IMG/VR virus record: IMGVR_UViG_3300045049_000056
Span: 64,001-88,355 of that record
Length of the DNA stretch: 24,355 nucleotides
From: a virus
Strand: one strand, 5' to 3'
The translations under genes were made by a program, and so were the position numbers. Each line of letters begins with the position of its first letter. The first letter of the stretch is position 1. Positions 12,298 through 18,472 of the stretch are shown piece after piece. The notes below the pieces were generated by a model that saw only the letters and a list, made by a program, of their open reading frames with translations, searched no databases and was not told the DNA's origin.

Positions 12298-12411
12298 TTA
12301 TTTGTAGTCCTTCGTAATGATGTAAATTAAATACCCTACGACAACAACACTGATGATGTAGGTTAGGATTGTGAGGATTGCATCATAAGATGCGCTGTCG
12401 TCGTAGCTCAT
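12298..12411 (-). CDS. Membrane micropeptide, 37 aa
   Basis: A single transmembrane helix (ILTILTYIISVVVVGYLIYI) preceded by the acidic MSYDDSASYDA and followed by Lys/Asp/Tyr/Lys. The start lies one base after the upstream stop and the stop is two bases before the next ATG, so it is embedded in the operon. The negative N-terminus and positive C-terminus favour a periplasmic N-terminus. Confidence 0.65.
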   Translation of the reverse strand: MSYDDSASYDAILTILTYIISVVVVGYLIYIITKDYK

Positions 12412-12412
12412 G

Positions 12413-12649
12413 TTAGTAATCGCTATCCTCATGCCAGTCAATCACACCCGCTTGCAAACCCTCTTGCATCATTTCAATACACCATTTCTTAGGATCAGCA
12501 TCAATAAACCATGTGCGACTATCATTCATCCACTGTTTTGCATGTTCGATTGCATCCTCTTCATTCTCAGCAATCACTGTCACGTTTTGAAGGTATGCGG
12601 AAAAGTAACTTCCACACTCAGAACGACAAGAGATATTATAGATGTTCAT
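12413..12649 (-). CDS. Small phage protein, unknown
   Basis: 78 residues. The ATG at 12649 opens MNIYNISCRSECGSYFSAYL; an upstream in-frame extension runs through a hydrophobic region belonging to another gene. It contains VTVIAENEEDAIEHAKQWM, a strand plus helix typical of small phage proteins that end in a helix after a beta sheet. GGGATTCTATG supplies a ribosome site. Confidence 0.75.
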   Translation of the reverse strand: MNIYNISCRSECGSYFSAYLQNVTVIAENEEDAIEHAKQWMNDSRTWFIDADPKKWCIEMMQEGLQAGVIDWHEDSDY

Positions 12650-12650
12650 G

Positions 12651-12776
12651 TCATAGAATCCCAGCTTTATGAAAATCGTAATATACAGCGAATGGCAAGC
12701 TAAACAGAGCAAGAGCCATCAGCACTAACCAAGCTACAAAGCATGCTGTGTGGATGCGTTCAAAGAGGGTGTTCAT
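12651..12776 (-). CDS. Membrane micropeptide, 41 aa
   Basis: 41 residues with one hydrophobic helix (CFVAWLVLMALALFSLPFAV, residues 12-31) after a short polar start MNTLFERIHTA. It overlaps the upstream gene by 17 bases and ends two bases before the next ATG. Lys/His near the C-terminus. Confidence 0.6.
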   Translation of the reverse strand: MNTLFERIHTACFVAWLVLMALALFSLPFAVYYDFHKAGIL

Positions 12777-12972
12777 TGCACACACTGTATATCAAAGCAA
12801 AACGTTTCTTTTCATACTGCATTATCTTACCATTAGCTCTTTCAACCCAAATCCAATCGGAGTGCGGGTATTTGTTAAGAGTAACTATCTCCCCTAGAGA
12901 CAATCCACCATCGCACTCTGAACCGTCTTCCATTTTGACATCTATTGTCAAAAGTTTATCTCCTATTTTCAT
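12760..12972 (-). CDS. Small phage protein, unknown
   Basis: 70 residues, opening MKIGDKLLTIDVKMEDGSEC. The pattern GEIVTLNKYPHSDWIWVERA resembles an SH3-like small beta barrel. The ATG at 12972 follows GGGGTGTAAG. Overlaps the downstream micropeptide gene by 17 bases. Confidence 0.78.
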   Translation of the reverse strand: MKIGDKLLTIDVKMEDGSECDGGLSLGEIVTLNKYPHSDWIWVERANGKIMQYEKKRFALIYSVCNEHPL

Positions 12973-12982
12973 CTTACACCCC

Positions 12983-13180
12983 TTAGTTGTTTTCTGCACG
13001 ATGTTGAAAGTACACAGCAAGGATAACACACACCAGCATAGGAAGAGGCATCGTCACAATGCTATTGCTCATGAAAGGCTCCAGAGCTACAGCCAAATCG
13101 AAGCCAGCAAAGAATGCCGGGAGAGTGCTAATCATGCACAGGAAGGAAAGAGCGATGTAGAGGAAAGAAGAGGATTTCAT
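12983..13180 (-). CDS. Small membrane protein, two TM segments
   Basis: 65 residues with two predicted transmembrane helices (about 6-26, FLYIALSFLCMISTLPAFFA, and about 40-58, VTMPLPMLVCVILAVYF). The ATG at 13180 follows ACGGAGCAACAA. It is the first gene after the promoter at 13214-13242. Small two-pass proteins in phage early regions can be holin-like or superinfection proteins; no lysis enzyme is adjacent, so this stays open. Confidence 0.72.
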   Translation of the reverse strand: MKSSSFLYIALSFLCMISTLPAFFAGFDLAVALEPFMSNSIVTMPLPMLVCVILAVYFQHRAENN

Positions 13181-13213
13181 TTGTTGCTCCGTGTTTGTTG
13201 AGTCAGTAGAGAC

Positions 13214-13242
13214 AGTGTACGCAAGATTCTTAAGCTTTGCAA
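13214..13242 (-). promoter_or_regulatory. Leftward promoter with tandem AAGCA-type repeats
   Basis: Read leftward: TTGCAA (13242-13237), 17-base spacer, TACACT (13219-13214). On the + strand TAAGCTTTGCAAGCAC shows the 9-bp-spaced units. It lies just downstream of the 13252 gene stop. Confidence 0.62.
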
Positions 13243-13251
13243 GCACTGTTC

Positions 13252-13464
13252 TTAAGAAATCTTACTGTTCTTACGAAGCAACACTTCCAGAAGATTTAGA
13301 GCATTGTCTATACACTCTGTCTTAGTATCGCCGCAAACAGGGCCGGAGTACACTGTCATTCCAAGGCTAGGATGTTCTAACACTTGCGGACTGTAGATTT
13401 CCCTTCCTTCAGAATCTACTAGCCGCCAAGGCTGACGGCTGTAACTCAATTTTTCAATCTTCAT
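13252..13464 (-). CDS. Small phage protein, unknown
   Basis: 70 residues. MKIEKLSYSRQPWRLVDSEG and the segment YSGPVCGDTKTECIDNAL suggest a small beta-hairpin plus helix. The ATG at 13464 overlaps the upstream stop (ATGA); the frame opens earlier with GTG but that lies inside the upstream gene. Confidence 0.75.
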   Translation of the reverse strand: MKIEKLSYSRQPWRLVDSEGREIYSPQVLEHPSLGMTVYSGPVCGDTKTECIDNALNLLEVLLRKNSKIS

Positions 13465-13592
13465 TTTTCCCACACCTCGTAGCAGCCAGCAGAAACAGGA
13501 ACAACGTAGAAGAAACGACCGTTAGCGGTAAAGTTTGCAATACGGCAGAACAGGTTGGCATCGGATTCGGTGTTGTAGGTTGCGTATTTCAT
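13461..13592 (-). CDS. Small phage protein, 43 aa
   Basis: MKYATYNTESDANLFCRIAN, then FTANGRFFYVVPVSAGCYEV: a beta-rich 43-residue product. The ATG at 13592 follows ACGGAGCAGCGAAC and is first after the strong promoter at 13626-13654. Function unknown. Confidence 0.72.
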   Translation of the reverse strand: MKYATYNTESDANLFCRIANFTANGRFFYVVPVSAGCYEVWEK

Positions 13593-13625
13593 GTTCGCTG
13601 CTCCGTTGTTTGAGTTGATGTGCTT

Positions 13626-13654
13626 ATCTTACTTGCGCTATCTGTCAGTGTCAA
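13626..13654 (-). promoter_or_regulatory. Leftward sigma-70 promoter, divergent from 13728
   Basis: Read leftward: TTGACA (13654-13649), 17-base spacer, TAAGAT (13631-13626). It lacks the second AAGCA unit seen at other leftward promoters. Paired back-to-back with the consensus rightward promoter 74 bases away. Confidence 0.8.
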
Positions 13655-13689
13655 CAACTTTCTTGTTTATTTTTGTGTTTGTTAGGCGA

Positions 13690-13705
13690 CATGGCGCTAG
13701 CCATG
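13690..13705. promoter_or_regulatory. Dyad between divergent promoters (possible operator)
   Basis: CATGGC-GCTA-GCCATG, a perfect 6-bp dyad lying midway between the leftward promoter at 13626-13654 and the rightward promoter at 13728. Position and symmetry fit a dimeric regulator site; an RNA hairpin is the alternative. Confidence 0.45.
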
Positions 13706-13727
13706 CTTGTACGCCTTAAATCAATAA

Positions 13728-13756
13728 TTGACAAGAATCACTTTGTACTATATAAT
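13728..13756 (+). promoter_or_regulatory. Perfect consensus sigma-70 promoter
   Basis: TTGACA (13728-13733), exact 17-base spacer, TATAAT (13751-13756). It is the only fully consensus promoter in the window and drives the rightward island 13801-15215 against the surrounding leftward operons. Confidence 0.92.
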
Positions 13757-13800
13757 TCTATAGTTGTGCAATACTTTTATCTACTTCTAGAGGAACCACT

Positions 13801-13998
13801 ATGCCACGTAAGAATTTTAGTTATGCAAATGCCACTGTAGCACAGATTTTTGAACACTTCAAGACATCATCTGCTCAAGCTATCCATCTTGCTAGGAAGA
13901 CATGGAAGACTGACGAGGAAGTGTCTAACCGTGTTGAGGATGCATATCGACAGTACAAGATGTACAAGTTAGAGGAAAAGTTGTCTGTGCGGGGCTAA
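13801..13998 (+). CDS. Small basic protein, unknown
   Basis: 65 residues. MPRKNFSYANATVAQIFEHF, then a helical basic segment (AQAIHLARKTWKTDEEVSNR) and a basic tail. The AxxIxxHFxTS and helical spacing could be a helix-turn-helix or RNA-binding unit, not proven. Preceded by TAGAGGAACCACT and the perfect promoter at 13728, so it should be strongly expressed. First gene of the rightward island. Confidence 0.78.
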   Translation: MPRKNFSYANATVAQIFEHFKTSSAQAIHLARKTWKTDEEVSNRVEDAYRQYKMYKLEEKLSVRG

Positions 13999-14050
13999 GA
14001 TTCGGAATGCTTTTATATAAGACACTTTTTGCTAAATCTGTGGATAACTC

Positions 14051-14635
14051 ATGACTCAACGAAAACCTAGCAAGTACATTCGCACGATGATGCGCCTAGA
14101 CAGTGGTGATTACGTTACAGCACGCATCAACAAAGAGACAGGCGAGATTCGGCCGTTCAAGTACAAGACGAAGAAAAAACCACCTGTGCCGACGTTTAAA
14201 GCGGTCCCTACGGGCCTTCCTCCGTTTTGGGTAGGCATGCCGATAGCTGGCACAGAACGCATGCGTACAGGCTCTATCGAGTCGTCCAAAGCTATCGAAA
14301 ACCCATTCTTTGGGATGCTGGATCAGTACGACGTTTACGAAGTTCGTAACGGTGGCGTAGGCAACATGGTTAGTGCGGATAGCGAACTAAGCGAAGACGA
14401 ACTAGACGATGCTATCACATCTCTTGCCGACAACATGCCGTTCCTAGACAACTATTTTGTCGGGATTGCAAATCTTGGGGAAAGTAATCCGTTGAGCAAG
14501 AATGTTATGTTCCACCTGTTGCGATCCTTACCAGAGATTAGCAGCAACACGATTTATCAAGCAACACACTATAGCCCTAACTACTGCCAACGACTGGCAA
14601 CAGCTTTGCGAGTGTTTATAAAACTAACAACATGA
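14051..14635 (+). CDS. Unknown 194-aa protein of the rightward island
   Basis: 194 residues, no recognised family. The first 55 residues are basic (MTQRKPSKYIRTMMRLDSGD, then KYKTKKKPP), the middle is Gly/Pro-rich and the C-terminus is helical with several Arg/Tyr. The segment SADSELSEDELDDAITSLAD (about 110-129) is acidic. No convincing ribosome site is visible before the ATG, so translation may depend on the upstream gene. It lies 16 bases before the GIY-YIG-like gene and may act with it. Confidence 0.8.
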   Translation: MTQRKPSKYIRTMMRLDSGDYVTARINKETGEIRPFKYKTKKKPPVPTFKAVPTGLPPFWVGMPIAGTERMRTGSIESSKAIENPFFGMLDQYDVYEVRNGGVGNMVSADSELSEDELDDAITSLADNMPFLDNYFVGIANLGESNPLSKNVMFHLLRSLPEISSNTIYQATHYSPNYCQRLATALRVFIKLTT

Positions 14636-14651
14636 AAGAGATATAATATTT

Positions 14652-15215
14652 ATGAATGATACTATTAAACGTGTGGAAGTTGAAAGAATTACAAAGATAA
14701 CAATTGATGAGATAGACGCGCTGCCGGGAATCTATGTGGTGCACTGTCCTAAAACCGGATACACCAAGTTTGGGCGTGCAATGAAGATGCGCGATAGGTT
14801 GCAGAACTACGAATCAATGTGCTTAAACGGCGGCGGGGTTGTAATTCTCGCTAAAACTATGTCACCTAAGATGATAACAGTTGCGGAAGACGTGTTGTTG
14901 TCTATCGCAACGACAAGACTTAAACATATTGACAAACACGAATATTTCTTGTGTGAATCTGAAGAAGTAGCGAGAAAGATTCTTGAGGATAGTATCTTGT
15001 ACTTGACTAAATATTATGTGCAGATTCGCGACATACTACGCCCTCTGCTAGATGAAATGTGGACTGTAGGAAATGAGTCACAAAGTACCGAAGAGTTCCA
15101 GCGAAAAGCAAGCGAAGTTTATGAAAAGATTTGGGGTTGCGCTGCTAAAATTAAGCACGCTGAACACATGGAAGTTTACTATCTTACACACCAATCAGCA
15201 ATTGTTGAGGAATAG
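14652..15215 (+). CDS. GIY-YIG/T5orf172-like domain protein
   Basis: 187 residues. Residues 25-50 carry GIYVVHCPKTGYTKFGRAMK, a GIY strand, a YxKFG-type second strand and Arg49, then Glu79 (AEDVLLSI) and HEYFLCESEE near residue 96. This is the layout of the T5 orf172/MUG113 branch of GIY-YIG nucleases, found in phage DNA-binding and endonuclease-like proteins. The C-terminal 80 residues are helical and unassigned. The second Tyr of YIG is replaced by Phe, so nuclease activity is uncertain. It ends 20 bases before a shared terminator. Confidence 0.72.
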   Translation: MNDTIKRVEVERITKITIDEIDALPGIYVVHCPKTGYTKFGRAMKMRDRLQNYESMCLNGGGVVILAKTMSPKMITVAEDVLLSIATTRLKHIDKHEYFLCESEEVARKILEDSILYLTKYYVQIRDILRPLLDEMWTVGNESQSTEEFQRKASEVYEKIWGCAAKIKHAEHMEVYYLTHQSAIVEE

Positions 15216-15233
15216 ACGCGTAAGCCACACCCC

Positions 15234-15251
15234 AAAAGGCGCTTGTGCGCC
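15234..15251 (-). terminator. Convergent terminator
   Basis: GGCGC (15238-15242) pairs with GCGCC (15247-15251) around TTGT. Read leftward it is followed by TTTTGGGG and ends the 15285-15500 transcript. Read rightward the U-run is weak (CTTGT), but it may still limit read-through from the island. Confidence 0.7.
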
Positions 15252-15284
15252 CTTGTCTGGAATTGTCCTGACGGAATGTTGCTG

Positions 15285-15500
15285 TCAATTCCCGTCCACA
15301 TCTTCCGAATCATCATCCTCATACGGGTCATGTTCTTTAGCATCAGTTTCGACAATCCGATGTTCCCTTGCTTTCTCTTGTGCAATCTTTTCAGTAATGG
15401 TGCGTTGAAACTTTGCTTCCTCTTCCTGAGACAATACGGGGTTGCGGAATCCGTCAAGGCTTTCCGCCTCCATCTCTGCCAGTGTTTGAATCTTTTGCAT
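15285..15500 (-). CDS. Small acidic phage protein, unknown
   Basis: 71 residues. MQKIQTLAEMEAESLDGFRN, then a charged helix (EEEAKFQRTITEKIAQEKAR) and an acidic tail (DPYEDDDSEDVDGN). The ATG at 15500 follows GGGAGGGTGATATC; the longer frame upstream would cover the promoter. An acidic low-complexity tail may mimic DNA or bind a host protein. Confidence 0.75.
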   Translation of the reverse strand: MQKIQTLAEMEAESLDGFRNPVLSQEEEAKFQRTITEKIAQEKAREHRIVETDAKEHDPYEDDDSEDVDGN

Positions 15501-15553
15501 GATATCACCCTCCCAAATCATCCAGCCTCGCCCTGTGCTTAGCCCTTGTGTGT

Positions 15554-15583
15554 ATAGTAGACCACGCAAGAGGCGCATGTCAA
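15554..15583 (-). promoter_or_regulatory. Leftward promoter with tandem AAGCA-type repeats
   Basis: Read leftward: TTGACA (15583-15578), 18-base spacer, TACTAT (15559-15554). On the + strand GTCAAGCATGTTAAGCACG carries the two units 9 bp apart. It lies at the 3' end of the gene 15598-15786. Confidence 0.72.
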
Positions 15584-15597
15584 GCATGTTAAGCACG

Positions 15598-15786
15598 TTA
15601 TTTTCTAAGCTTCTTCAACATCTTGTCTTGCTCAGGAACCACAAAGGAATAGCCGTACCCTCCATGTGTAGCATTCTCAGAGTTGAAATTCACATGCTCT
15701 AACATCTTTTGCAAGTCATCAATATAACGTTCATCCGTGCACCAAAACACCAAGTCAATTCTAATCTTGCGTTCAAAGTCTTTCAT
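15598..15786 (-). CDS. Small phage protein, unknown
   Basis: 62 residues, opening MKDFERKIRIDLVFWCTDER. It is a strand-helix unit closing with a Gly/Tyr hairpin (THGGYGYSFVVPEQDKMLKK), reminiscent of small beta-alpha phage proteins. The ATG directly abuts the upstream stop (TAAATG) and AAGGAGATGAATAA supplies the ribosome site. Last gene of the operon starting at 17193. Confidence 0.75.
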   Translation of the reverse strand: MKDFERKIRIDLVFWCTDERYIDDLQKMLEHVNFNSENATHGGYGYSFVVPEQDKMLKKLRK

Positions 15787-15924
15787 TTATTCATCTCCTT
15801 CCTTTTGTTTTTCCTTAGCCTCTTTAACTCTCTGTGCTCTAAGCTCGTCGCATTCCTTGCAATTGGCAATTTTACCAAGTGCACGGCAAATGCTGCAAAT
15901 AGGATAACGATGGTATTTGCTCAT
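15787..15924 (-). CDS. Small zinc-ribbon-like protein, 45 aa
   Basis: MSKYHRYPICSICRALGKIA followed by NCKECDELR: two CxxC pairs 12 residues apart, a credible zinc ribbon, then a basic/acidic helix. ATGA overlap upstream, direct abutment downstream. The size fits a small nucleic-acid or protein-binding finger; no family named. Confidence 0.75.
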   Translation of the reverse strand: MSKYHRYPICSICRALGKIANCKECDELRAQRVKEAKEKQKEGDE

Positions 15925-16298
15925 TCATTCATCTCCTTCGCCACCGTATCAGCACTCACAACAGCCAATGTTTCCAACCTCTCAATCTCAGCCGTCAACA
16001 TAGCGTTAGCGTCCCTTTCGCTCTGCAACGTATTCCTAGCTTCGTCGTAGCCTTTACGGCACTCTTGCAATGCTTCGGAAAGATGTTTGATATGCTGCTC
16101 TTGGGTCTTCACAAAGGATTGATAGACACGCATAATCCTTTCTGTATGTGCCGACGTATCAATCTCAATCGTTCCCACGCTATCGCCCTCTAAATGCGTC
16201 CCTGTGTAAACAACCGTCCGCACATCATCAGGGCCGGGGACAATGGCAACAATCGTTGTCGCATCACATTGGTGTGATACTGCTAATTGAATAATCAT
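15921..16298 (-). CDS. Phage protein with C-terminal coiled coil
   Basis: 125 residues. Residues 1-45 form a beta unit (MIIQLAVSHQCDATTIVAIV). Residues 50-122 are a long heptad-rich helix (TQEQHIKHLSEALQECRKGY, then ERDANAMLTAEIERLETLAV). Layout of a two-part phage protein with an oligomerising tail. ATGA overlaps at both ends. Confidence 0.78.
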   Translation of the reverse strand: MIIQLAVSHQCDATTIVAIVPGPDDVRTVVYTGTHLEGDSVGTIEIDTSAHTERIMRVYQSFVKTQEQHIKHLSEALQECRKGYDEARNTLQSERDANAMLTAEIERLETLAVVSADTVAKEMNE

Positions 16299-16483
16299 CC
16301 TTCACACTCCGGTAATCCGGGCATCCATTGCCAGTGTGTAATCTTATCATCTTCTACGCACTCTACCGGATGAGTACTGACATAATATTGCTCAACAATT
16401 CGTCTGTTGTTCTTCGTCCTAGCAACTAAAACAGTTTGACATGGTGGTAGCATCCTATCTATAACCTTAAACCATTTCATCAT
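16295..16483 (-). CDS. DUF551-like small phage protein
   Basis: 62 residues. It opens MMKWFKVIDRMLPPCQTVLV, then ends ITHWQWMPGLPECEG. The WFxVxDRxPP start, VLVAR strand and final THWxxMPxLPE are the hallmark of the DUF551 family, common in phages and of unknown function. The start overlaps the stop of the upstream gene only if that gene is read in its shifted frame (see 16480-16694). Confidence 0.78.
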   Translation of the reverse strand: MMKWFKVIDRMLPPCQTVLVARTKNNRRIVEQYYVSTHPVECVEDDKITHWQWMPGLPECEG

Positions 16484-16694
16484 TCCTCCCTCTGCCAATT
16501 TGTTGCCTCAAAAGAACACAATACAGCGTCTTTAAGGCCTTCGTATGGCCCACAGCAGCCATTATACCATTCTTTGGCCCATTCCGCCGTTCCGAAGATA
16601 CAGCATTGCACAAGGAATTCATAGCAACAGGCGTTGTGCCAGCTTCCCCGATGTATTTGTCTCTGGGGAGTTCATAATAATATAGGCGTGTCAT
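16480..16694 (-). pseudogene. Small Cys/Trp phage gene with apparent one-base frameshift
   Basis: From ATG 16694 the frame gives MTRLYYYELPRDKYIG, then at GGGG (16649-16646) loses sense. One additional G there would continue as GSWHNACYEFLVQCCIFGTA, then EWAKEWYNGCCGPYEGLKDA, ending in TGA at 16482-16480, which overlaps the next gene's ATG as ATGA, like its neighbours. The 215-base span is one short of a multiple of three. The unshifted frame reads 75 residues to 16467 with poor composition and overruns the next start. Either a real mutation, a sequencing error in the G run or a frameshifting site. Product unknown; about 71 residues if repaired. Confidence 0.65.
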
Positions 16695-16837
16695 TTGTCC
16701 ACCACTGTTTCTTTCCTAGCTTTCAAACTGTACAGAGCATCAAGGAAGTCGCGAGCGTCAATGTATGGCTGACCACCGTAAGGGTAATACATTGACTCTT
16801 TTACAGCTTCGATTAACTCTTCAATTTCGATTGTCAT
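16691..16837 (-). CDS. Small phage protein, 48 aa
   Basis: MTIEIEELIEAVKESMYYPY, then GGQPYIDARDFLDALYSLKA: two helices joined by a Gly/Pro turn. ATGA overlaps at both ends place it firmly in the operon, and GGGAGAAATACAA is its ribosome site. Function unknown. Confidence 0.75.
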   Translation of the reverse strand: MTIEIEELIEAVKESMYYPYGGQPYIDARDFLDALYSLKARKETVVDK

Positions 16838-17193
16838 TTGTATTTCTCCCTAGCTTCAGCTAACAGTGATTCATATTTGACAATCATCTTAGTGCAACGG
16901 TCGATACCTTCCAAATTATCTCTGCTGATATGTTTAAGTTTTGCTGCCTCGTAAATCTTGATTTCATTGCTGTACTTTACCTCAAGCTGTGCAAGAATCT
17001 CTTGATTCGTCATCGGAACATCGTATGTCAAGCATGCTGTCACGTTGCAACCGTGCGTATCGCCTTCTAGGCCGTATGACAAGGTGTGTTCAGGGTTTAG
17101 CGTGTGCAGGTATTCGATTGCTGCTGCAACGCTCATGCCATCGACAGCGTCCAGCCAATTTGTGTCAACTGTGATTTGTTTGATGTAGCTCAC
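16834..17193 (-). CDS. Phage protein with coiled C-terminus, GTG start
   Basis: 119 residues from GTG (17193), chosen because GGAGGGGCAAT sits directly upstream; the ATG at 17195 in another frame is followed at once by TGA. N-terminal half: YIKQITVDTNWLDAVDGMSV and EYLHTLNPEHTLSYGLEGDT. C-terminal half is a charged helix (YSNEIKIYEAAKLKHISRDN). First gene after the promoter at 17225-17253. No family. Confidence 0.75.
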   Translation of the reverse strand: MSYIKQITVDTNWLDAVDGMSVAAAIEYLHTLNPEHTLSYGLEGDTHGCNVTACLTYDVPMTNQEILAQLEVKYSNEIKIYEAAKLKHISRDNLEGIDRCTKMIVKYESLLAEAREKYK

Positions 17194-17224
17194 ATTGCCC
17201 CTCCATTCGTTATCGTATAAGCAC

Positions 17225-17253
17225 ATGGTACAGAAGCCATCCAAGCATGTCAA
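17225..17253 (-). promoter_or_regulatory. Leftward promoter with tandem AAGCA repeats
   Basis: Read leftward: TTGACA (17253-17248), 17-base spacer, TACCAT (17230-17225). The -35 flank is identical to that of the promoter at 11914-11942 over 21 bases (17241-17261). Confidence 0.78.
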
Positions 17254-17260
17254 GCACTAT

Positions 17261-17596
17261 TTAATATCCGTTCATATCTTTTGCAGACGTGGCGAGAAAC
17301 ACACCTTCTGAGTCAATAGAAATCCCTGTCACCCACAACCCACATGAGCCATAATTGGCAACAAACAATTCTGTATCAAGGTTCATCAAAAACTCGCCGC
17401 CCTTATACCCTGTATATGTTTTTCCGATCTGCTTTCTAAGCACTTTCTTGAACTCTTTTACAGTGACTTCTTTCGTATTGCAGATTGCAAGATGTTCGTA
17501 ATATCCACGGTATGAACAAAACTCTGTTCCGGCATTACGGATGACGCAATCGTTACTGACGTAAGAAAGCGCAGTAATCATTTCTCCAATGTTCAT
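17261..17596 (-). CDS. Phage protein, SYRGYY-type family, unknown
   Basis: 111 residues. FCSYRGYYEHLAICNTKEVT (about 27-46) followed by GKTYTGYKGGEFLMNLDTEL (about 58-77) and VANYGSCGLWVTG match a small phage family recognisable by its SYRGYY and GYKGG motifs, whose function is unknown. The start overlaps the upstream stop (ATGA). Last gene before the promoter of the next operon. Confidence 0.8.
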   Translation of the reverse strand: MNIGEMITALSYVSNDCVIRNAGTEFCSYRGYYEHLAICNTKEVTVKEFKKVLRKQIGKTYTGYKGGEFLMNLDTELFVANYGSCGLWVTGISIDSEGVFLATSAKDMNGY

Positions 17597-17778
17597 TCAA
17601 GCCCCCATTCACCCTCGCCAAAGTAATAATCAAGGAATCTATGCACTGATGTGATTGAATTTACATACTTGCTTTTCAACGTCACATCTTGAGGAAATAC
17701 AATCTCATATCCTTGCGCATTTTTGACGATACAGCATTGATAGACATTATCTCTGTCATAAACTTTTGTTGTAGTCAT
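17593..17778 (-). CDS. Small phage protein, unknown
   Basis: 61 residues, opening MTTTKVYDRDNVYQCCIVKN. Strand-rich first half, a helix near the end (SVHRFLDYYFGEGEWGLE). ATGA overlaps at both ends. No family recognised. Confidence 0.75.
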   Translation of the reverse strand: MTTTKVYDRDNVYQCCIVKNAQGYEIVFPQDVTLKSKYVNSITSVHRFLDYYFGEGEWGLE

Positions 17779-18008
17779 CTCAAAGTAATCCTATCATTGA
17801 CATAAAACGGAGGAACACTAATCGTATTCTCTCCATCATAGAGCATTGCCATTCCGCCCTTAGTAAGCTTCAGCAGCACCCACGGCTTAGAGACATCATA
17901 GTTAGGACCGTATTGTTTACCTTCTGCTGTGTTTACACTGCCCATGAAAGGCCACGATGTAAGATATACAGTTGAGCCTGTCCATTCTTCGATTTGTCGT
18001 CGGTTCAT
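17775..18008 (-). CDS. Small phage protein, unknown
   Basis: 77 residues, opening MNRRQIEEWTGSTVYLTSWP. Beta-rich with Gly and Pro turns (GGMAMLYDGENTISVPPFYV). ATGA overlaps at both ends, part of a contiguous chain 17261-18886. Confidence 0.75.
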   Translation of the reverse strand: MNRRQIEEWTGSTVYLTSWPFMGSVNTAEGKQYGPNYDVSKPWVLLKLTKGGMAMLYDGENTISVPPFYVNDRITLR

Positions 18009-18268
18009 AACCTAACATTCCCATTCTCATCAATATTACCACTCTCAAAAGCTTCTTTGACAAGGTGTATTGCAGCTTCAATAACCCCGTTCCCTGTCAT
18101 CCATTGAATGAGAGCATGTTGCGTTGAAAAGTCTTGCAAGCCCATTTCGTCATAAGCATCTAGCCACAAATCAATCAAATCAATGTGCGGCATATGAGGA
18201 TTCGTAAGCGTGAAGATTGCCTCTTGCAGGCGCTTACGGGTTTCGGGGGATTTCCAATTTAGGTTCAT
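18005..18268 (-). CDS. Small helical phage protein, unknown
   Basis: 87 residues, helical throughout (ETRKRLQEAIFTLTNPHMPH, then IEAAIHLVKEAFESGN). The ATG at 18268 overlaps the stop of a 9-codon minigene and is 20 bases from the upstream full-length gene. GGGG in the minigene may serve as its ribosome site. Confidence 0.75.
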   Translation of the reverse strand: MNLNWKSPETRKRLQEAIFTLTNPHMPHIDLIDLWLDAYDEMGLQDFSTQHALIQWMTGNGVIEAAIHLVKEAFESGNIDENGNVRL

Positions 18269-18294
18269 TTGTCGTTATACCCCAAATTGTTCAT
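18265..18294 (-). CDS. Possible 9-codon minigene MNNLGYNDK
   Basis: ATG at 18294 overlaps the upstream stop as ATGA, and its own TGA at 18267-18265 overlaps the next ATG as ATGA. Thus ribosomes could step through without leaving the message. A 9-codon product is probably a coupling device rather than a functional peptide. Confidence 0.35.
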   Translation of the reverse strand: MNNLGYNDK

Positions 18295-18470
18295 TGTTTT
18301 ACCTTAGCTTCATATGTAAATATACCACCCCATGACGTAACGAAATAACCACAGTCCGCCGTACCAACAATAGTTGTGTATTCTTCGGTATCGCCAACGT
18401 TGTATTGTTTCAGCATGTTACCCTCACAATCCCTAAAGACAACAGGTTGTGTAAATTCGATAAGTTTCAT
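18291..18470 (-). CDS. Small phage protein, unknown
   Basis: 59 residues, opening MKLIEFTQPVVFRDCEGNML and ending in YFVTSWGGIFTYEAKVKQ: a short beta sheet. The ATG at 18470 is preferred to the in-frame TTG at 18476, with AAGGGAT upstream. Confidence 0.75.
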   Translation of the reverse strand: MKLIEFTQPVVFRDCEGNMLKQYNVGDTEEYTTIVGTADCGYFVTSWGGIFTYEAKVKQ

Positions 18471-18472
18471 TG

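Noticed and set aside
12743-13201. 152-codon rightward frame, and similar long + frames at 935-1396 and 23348-24025
   Set aside because: All lie antisense to well-supported leftward genes with ribosome sites and ATGA couplings.
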